Below the pieces are notes generated by a model, which was not told the DNA's origin, ran no database searches, and saw only the letters and a program-made list of their open reading frames with translations. A program made the translations under genes and the position numbers. A DNA stretch of 64,000 nucleotides from CAZMVY01 sp964617875 (lineage in GTDB: Bacteria > Planctomycetota > Phycisphaerae > UBA1845 > PWPN01), in the NCBI GenBank assembly GCA_964617875.1, contig CAZUAI010000012.1, positions 1 through 64,000 on the forward strand, given 5' to 3'. The first letter of the stretch is position 1. Every line of letters begins with the position of its first letter. Positions 60,122 through 64,000 of this stretch are shown in pieces.

Positions 60122-62866
60122 ATGAACACGCTCACGCACCGTGCGATGATGACAACGGCAACCATCGCCATTGCCGGCGCCGCCGTCGCAACCGCCATAA
60201 CGAACGCCGGGCCTGTCCCCGCCGCAGGCGCTGCGGCGAATGCGGCACCGGCCCTCGCCGCCGGCGGGCGATTCGACGGCGCGTTCTTCGCCGGCGTGGG
60301 AGACACAGAGTACCTCCAGCTCCTCGACATCTCGCGCCGCATGTTCGAGCCGGACCCGGAGTTCCAGAACATGCCCATGCTCTACACGCCCGCCTGGAAC
60401 GGCCTGGTCGAGGGGCCGACGTGGGACGCGTGGTGGATCCAGAACAGCTACGGGACGACGTACTGCGCGTTGCCGTTCTATCAGGAGCCGTTCGTCCGGT
60501 TCCTCGAGAACTCGCACGACCTGTGGTTCGACCAGATGGGCGACGGGAAGCGCAAGGGCGCGCCCCCGCCGCACGACTGGATCGCGCCCGACGGCTGCCT
60601 GTGCGACGCAGCCCGGCCGGGCTGGGTCGTCTATCGCCAGGGCGACGGGTGGATTCAGATGCACGACTGGGCCGTGGAGTTCACCGCCGCCGGGCTCCTC
60701 ATGCAGGCGGAACTGCTGCTCATCGGCCGCGACGAAAAGGCGATCGCGCACAACCTGCCGAGACTCGAACGCTCAGCGCACTTCATCGAGACGCGGCGCG
60801 ACCCGAAGAACAACCTCTTCCTGGCCGGCCCGGCGGCCAACCTGCTCGGCCCGAGCTACGCCGGATGGAAGAAGCCCGACGGCACGTACGACAAGGCGTA
60901 CCTGGCCGGGCTCTCCATCACGTACATCGCGGCGCTCGACCGGCTCATCGAACTCGAGACGCTCGCCGGCCGTGCCGACCAGGCGAAGCTCTACACCGCG
61001 CGGCGCGACCTGGCGAAGAAGGGGCTGCCGGCAATCACGACCGACGAGGGCTATTTCATCAAGTCTCTCGACCCCGACGGCACGCGGCACGGCGTCTACG
61101 GGGCCGCGAAGCACGGTTACATCGAGACCCCGCCCAACCACGACGCCATCGCGTTCCGCGTCGTGGACGACGCCCACGCCGAGCGAATCTACGCGAAGAT
61201 CGCGGCGATCCCCGAGGTCCGGCCGCACGCCTTCATCCTGCCGAACCACCCCTCGCTCGACGACATGTACGAGAAGCCGGAGGGGATCTGGAAGTTCGGC
61301 CACTGGGTGAACGGCGGGCACTGGTCCACGTGCGAGGGGCGGATGATCCTCGCCTACGCCCGACTCGCCCGCTACGAGGACATCCGCCGTTCGATGCGCC
61401 AGTTGCTCAAGTTCGCCCGCGCGTTTCGCATGGACAACCCCCTCGTCGATTTCGGCGACAACGTCTACCAGCCGCAAGAGGCGATCAACCTCTGCTACGA
61501 CACCTTTGCCCCGCCGGCGGCGATGATCCGCGGCCTGTTCGAGTACCTCTACCGCGCCGACGACCTGACGATCCTGCCCCACATTCCGCCGGCCATCACC
61601 CGGCTCGAACAGCGCTTCCCCATCCGCTTCGGGACGAAGCGTCTCTTCCTGGCCACCACGGGCAGAGGCGACATCACCGGCGTCACCGTCAACGGCAAGC
61701 TGTGGTCCGCTTTCGACAGACGCTCGGTGCGCCTGCCCTACGGGAAGACGCCCGACCGGGCCGTCGTCGAAATCCTCCTCGGAGGGGCAACGCCCACTGG
61801 CCCCGCGTGGGCCGAGGCCGCCGATCGCCGCCCGGCACCACCCGACATCGACAAGCCGTTCTGGAAGTCGCTCCGGCCGGCCGCCGCCATTGCGGTCAAC
61901 GACCTGCCCCTCCGCATCGGCGCGGACAGCAACGGCGACAACCGCTTCGTCGGCGACATCGCATCCGTCCGCGTGTTCAGCCGCGCACTCGCCGCCAACG
62001 AAGTCGCCGCCCTCGCCCGAAGTCGCTCTGCCGGTCCTCCGGGCGAGCCGGCGCTGATCGCCGAGTGGGTCTTCGACGCGCCGACCCCGGGTGGCTTCGC
62101 GAACCGGGCAGGCACTCTGCTGCCGGCACGGATCGTTGGCGAAGCCGCCGTCGTCGATGCCGTCGGCGGCGGCCGGGCCCTGCGGCTGACCGGAGCGGGC
62201 TACCTCGAGGTCGCGCCCGACGAGAAGCTGAACCTCACGACGGAATGCACGCTGGAGGCGTGGATCTGCCCGAAGTCGCTGCCGGCGAGCGGCGGGCGGA
62301 TACTCGACAAGTCCCGGGCGGGCACGGCCGACGGCTACGACCTCGATACGACCCCCGGCAACTCGCTCCGCCTGATCGTGCAGTCGGGCAGCGTGGGCCA
62401 CGACGCCAGGCTCGCGCCGGACCAGTGGGCCCACGTCGCCGCCACGGTCGAGGCCGAAGGCCGCCTGACGCTGTACCTGAACGGCACGCCCGTGGCTGTG
62501 CAATCGCCGCCGCCCATGCCGCCCGTGTACGATCTCGTCGTCCGGGTCCGCGACTTCTATTCCCGGCTCCTGGCAGCGGGATTGGGCGATACGTACGAAG
62601 CAGCCCACGCACGGCTCGCGGTGCAATACGCCGCGACCACACGCGACCGCTACCGGATGCTCGCCGACGGAAAGCTCGCCAGGCTACCCGACCGTTCGCA
62701 GGCCGCCGCCGACAGGAGCTATCTGGACACGACCGCAAAGCTGTGCAAGGGCCTTCAGGCTGTCATTGCGGCCTACGCGAATTCCGAGGACGCGCAGAAG
62801 AAGGAGATGCATCGGCTTTGGAGCGCGACGGGCGGGGCCATCGCCCCGGCTCAGCCGTCGCAATGA
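60122..62866 (+). CDS. secreted six-hairpin glycosidase-like protein with LamG domain
   Basis: A 914-residue exported protein with a signal peptide (TTATIAIAGAAVATAITNA) and GGAGG 6 nt before the ATG. Residues about 60-560 look like an alpha/alpha six-hairpin glycosidase barrel (LYTPAWNGLVEGPTWDAWWIQNSYG, HDWAVEFTAAGLLMQAELLLIGRDEKA, KFGHWVNGGHWSTCEGRMILAYARL). A short beta domain follows (ITGVTVNGKLW). Residues about 580-800 contain LamG/concanavalin-like carbohydrate-binding segments (GDIASVRVFSRALAANEVAAL; LNLTTECTLEAWICPKSL; WAHVAATVEAEGRLTLYLNG). The tail is helical. Substrate unknown. Confidence 0.8.
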   Translation: MNTLTHRAMMTTATIAIAGAAVATAITNAGPVPAAGAAANAAPALAAGGRFDGAFFAGVGDTEYLQLLDISRRMFEPDPEFQNMPMLYTPAWNGLVEGPTWDAWWIQNSYGTTYCALPFYQEPFVRFLENSHDLWFDQMGDGKRKGAPPPHDWIAPDGCLCDAARPGWVVYRQGDGWIQMHDWAVEFTAAGLLMQAELLLIGRDEKAIAHNLPRLERSAHFIETRRDPKNNLFLAGPAANLLGPSYAGWKKPDGTYDKAYLAGLSITYIAALDRLIELETLAGRADQAKLYTARRDLAKKGLPAITTDEGYFIKSLDPDGTRHGVYGAAKHGYIETPPNHDAIAFRVVDDAHAERIYAKIAAIPEVRPHAFILPNHPSLDDMYEKPEGIWKFGHWVNGGHWSTCEGRMILAYARLARYEDIRRSMRQLLKFARAFRMDNPLVDFGDNVYQPQEAINLCYDTFAPPAAMIRGLFEYLYRADDLTILPHIPPAITRLEQRFPIRFGTKRLFLATTGRGDITGVTVNGKLWSAFDRRSVRLPYGKTPDRAVVEILLGGATPTGPAWAEAADRRPAPPDIDKPFWKSLRPAAAIAVNDLPLRIGADSNGDNRFVGDIASVRVFSRALAANEVAALARSRSAGPPGEPALIAEWVFDAPTPGGFANRAGTLLPARIVGEAAVVDAVGGGRALRLTGAGYLEVAPDEKLNLTTECTLEAWICPKSLPASGGRILDKSRAGTADGYDLDTTPGNSLRLIVQSGSVGHDARLAPDQWAHVAATVEAEGRLTLYLNGTPVAVQSPPPMPPVYDLVVRVRDFYSRLLAAGLGDTYEAAHARLAVQYAATTRDRYRMLADGKLARLPDRSQAAADRSYLDTTAKLCKGLQAVIAAYANSEDAQKKEMHRLWSATGGAIAPAQPSQ

Positions 62867-62878
62867 GATGAACGAACA

Positions 62879-62935
62879 AAAAAGCTCCCGGCCAAACGCG
62901 AGGCCCGAAAGCCTCGATTTGACCCGGAGCTGGCA
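62879..62935 (-). terminator. rho-independent terminator of the sugar transferase gene
   Basis: Outer arms AGCTCC (62884-62889) and GGAGCT (62927-62932) and an inner stem CGAGGC / GCCTCG (62900-62905, 62912-62917). Read leftward the stem runs into a T-run (62879-62884). Confidence 0.7.
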
Positions 62936-62991
62936 GCCATAGTCATCGCTCGCCGATTCCGCCAGCGGCGGTCAAACCGCCGCCCTGCGGC

Positions 62992-63651
62992 TTATCGCGC
63001 CCCCTTCCCCGTGATCATGAGCAGCGTCCGGCCCAGAATCTTCATGTCCACACCCCAGCTGCGCGTCCGAACGTACTCCAGGTCCCAGCGGACCTTGACG
63101 CGGGCCGACTCGATGCTGTCGTCATACCCGTTCTCGATCTGCGCCAGGCCCGTAAGCCCCGGCTTGACCTGCAGCCGATCGAGGTAGTTCGGAATGTGCA
63201 TCATCAGTTTTCGGATGATCTCGGGCCGCTCGGGCCGCGGTCCCACCAGGCTCATTTCGCCACGCAGGATGTTGTAGAGCTGCGGCAGTTCGTCCAGGTG
63301 CGAAAGCCGCATGAACCGGCAGAGCGGAATCACGCGCGGATCGTTCGCCGACGCCCAGACCGCCCCCGTCGCCTTCTCCGCGTCCACGTACATGGTGCGC
63401 AGCTTGTACATGGTGAAACGCCTGCCGCCGAAGCCCACACGAACCTGGCTGAACAGCACCGGACCTCGCGGATCACACAGCTTGATGATCAACGCGCAAA
63501 TCGCGACTGCCGGTGCAGCCACAATCAGCAGGACCAGCGACGCCGCCACATCAAATGCGTCCTTGAGAATCGCGTACCGGGGCCTCGCGTACTTCACCGC
63601 CAAACCGGCAAGGCCGCCCGTCACCATCGCTACGCTTAACGGCTCTGGCAT
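62992..63651 (-). CDS. undecaprenyl-phosphate sugar phosphotransferase (initiating glycosyltransferase)
   Basis: A 219-residue monotopic inner-membrane enzyme that transfers a sugar-1-phosphate to undecaprenyl phosphate to begin exopolysaccharide or O-antigen synthesis. It comprises only the catalytic PglC-like domain: membrane helix DVAASLVLLIVAAPAVAICALIIKL, GPVLFSQVRVGFGGRRFTMYKLRTM, the DELPQLYNILRGEMSLVGPRPE block with the catalytic Asp-Glu pair region, and KPGLTGLAQ. GGAGGAG lies 7 nt before the ATG. Its promoter and terminator are both visible, so it is probably transcribed alone. No other polysaccharide genes are in the window. Confidence 0.94.
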   Translation of the reverse strand: MPEPLSVAMVTGGLAGLAVKYARPRYAILKDAFDVAASLVLLIVAAPAVAICALIIKLCDPRGPVLFSQVRVGFGGRRFTMYKLRTMYVDAEKATGAVWASANDPRVIPLCRFMRLSHLDELPQLYNILRGEMSLVGPRPERPEIIRKLMMHIPNYLDRLQVKPGLTGLAQIENGYDDSIESARVKVRWDLEYVRTRSWGVDMKILGRTLLMITGKGAR

Positions 63652-64000
63652 CCTTCACTCCTCCGCAGAGGTGGCTCACCCGCCTTCCCCCGCAACAACC
63701 CGACCCCTTCTTTCCACACCCACCCGGCCGGCAACACCACACCGCCGGAATCGACCCCGATCTCACAACGTGATCGAAGCATAGCCTCACACACCCGCGT
63801 TGTCAACTCCTGCCCAACGTCCTATCATCATCCCAACAGCAAAACGACCGGCCCCAGCATTCGAAATCAGCAACAAACGACTACGTACGTTTAACGAAAA
63901 ACAAACCGCCGATGACACTAACGAGCCACAGCTTCCGAAACGACCTGGGTCGGCACCCACCCGAACCTTCATACTATGGTGCGAGTGTATGCCTTTTCGC
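63652..64000. other. intergenic end of window
   Basis: About 350 bp with the sugar transferase leader and promoter. From 63810 to the end the sequence is relatively AT-rich for this window, with no supported gene. Confidence 0.5.
63778..63806 (-). promoter_or_regulatory. promoter of the sugar transferase gene
   Basis: On the minus strand a perfect TTGACA (63801-63806), 17 bp spacer, TATGCT (63778-63783). Predicted leader of about 120 nt. Confidence 0.7.

Noticed and set aside
62933..62991. A tRNA or tmRNA 3' end near the sugar transferase stop
   Set aside because: A GGAGCT...hairpin first looked like an RNA end, but no acceptor stem, T-loop or CCA arrangement can be drawn; the terminator reading fits better.
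63787..63972. A 61-codon minus-strand gene at the end of the window
   Set aside because: It overlaps a strong promoter for the sugar transferase gene and has no ribosome binding site or similarity.

Overview
The window looks like a scaffold from a GC-rich planctomycete or close relative in the PVC group, probably a metagenome-assembled genome. The clues are a PVC-type small basic protein at 9.5 kb, a PEP-CTERM protein facing a dockerin-tailed secreted protein at 28-31 kb, several large secreted glycoside-hydrolase-like proteins (one ending in a DUF1080 domain), many pseudopilin genes, two ECF sigma/anti-sigma operons, and a run of exactly 100 N at 53.3 kb. No rRNA, tRNA, CRISPR array or insertion sequence was recognised.

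Layout. 0-2.6 kb: 6-phosphogluconolactonase and folylpolyglutamate synthase, divergently transcribed. 2.7-6.6 kb: a three-part secreted fusion (sugar isomerase-like barrel, GH31, DUF1080). 7.0-10.8 kb: a leftward operon with a SPOR-like membrane protein, the small basic protein, an aminotransferase and a GHL10 lipoprotein. 11-16 kb: small conserved proteins, then an ECF sigma factor, its zinc-finger anti-sigma factor and a PDZ protein. 16.2 kb: smpB. 16.8-22.6 kb: MATE transporter, YgfK-like Fe-S oxidoreductase, eukaryote-type glgB. 22.6-27.7 kb: sodium:solute symporter cotranscribed with a secreted hydrolase, and a URO-D family protein. 28-31 kb: dockerin protein and PEP-CTERM protein. 31.4-36.1 kb: four pseudopilins. 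36.4-40.5 kb: secreted barrel protein and feoA-feoB-feoB-associated operon. 40.6-46 kb: serine acetyltransferase, a degenerate amidase-like protein and mfd. 46.2-48.8 kb: alkaline-phosphatase-superfamily protein and a B12-binding radical SAM protein. 48.8-51.7 kb: a leftward SUI1 / ECF sigma / anti-sigma / Metal_resist-type sensor / Cys-Gly-rich protein series. 51.7 kb: MFS exporter. 53.0-54.0 kb: repeat array with the assembly gap. 54.0-59.2 kb: GspK-like and GspJ-like genes. 60.1-63.7 kb: six-hairpin/LamG secreted protein and an initiating sugar transferase.

Three themes stand out. First, several families of short palindromic repeats are scattered through the window and are often read in frame inside proteins (mfd, the radical SAM gene, and above all the N-terminal leaders of four of six pseudopilin genes), much as Rickettsia palindromic elements are. 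Second, at least five genes have a sigma70-like -10 box ending only 9-11 nt before the start codon, which suggests leaderless or nearly leaderless transcripts. Third, the 48.8-51.7 kb operon resembles a CnrYXH-type metal-responsive sigma module whose last gene encodes an unfamiliar secreted protein with about 29 cysteines.

Biologically the window pairs scavenging of complex polysaccharides (GH31, GHL10, GH20/GH67-like, six-hairpin proteins, symporter) with storage (glgB), iron(II) uptake (feo), surface secretion (G, H, I, J and K-type pseudopilins split over two loci) and envelope-stress regulation. All product names come from reading the translated sequence; no database search was run.
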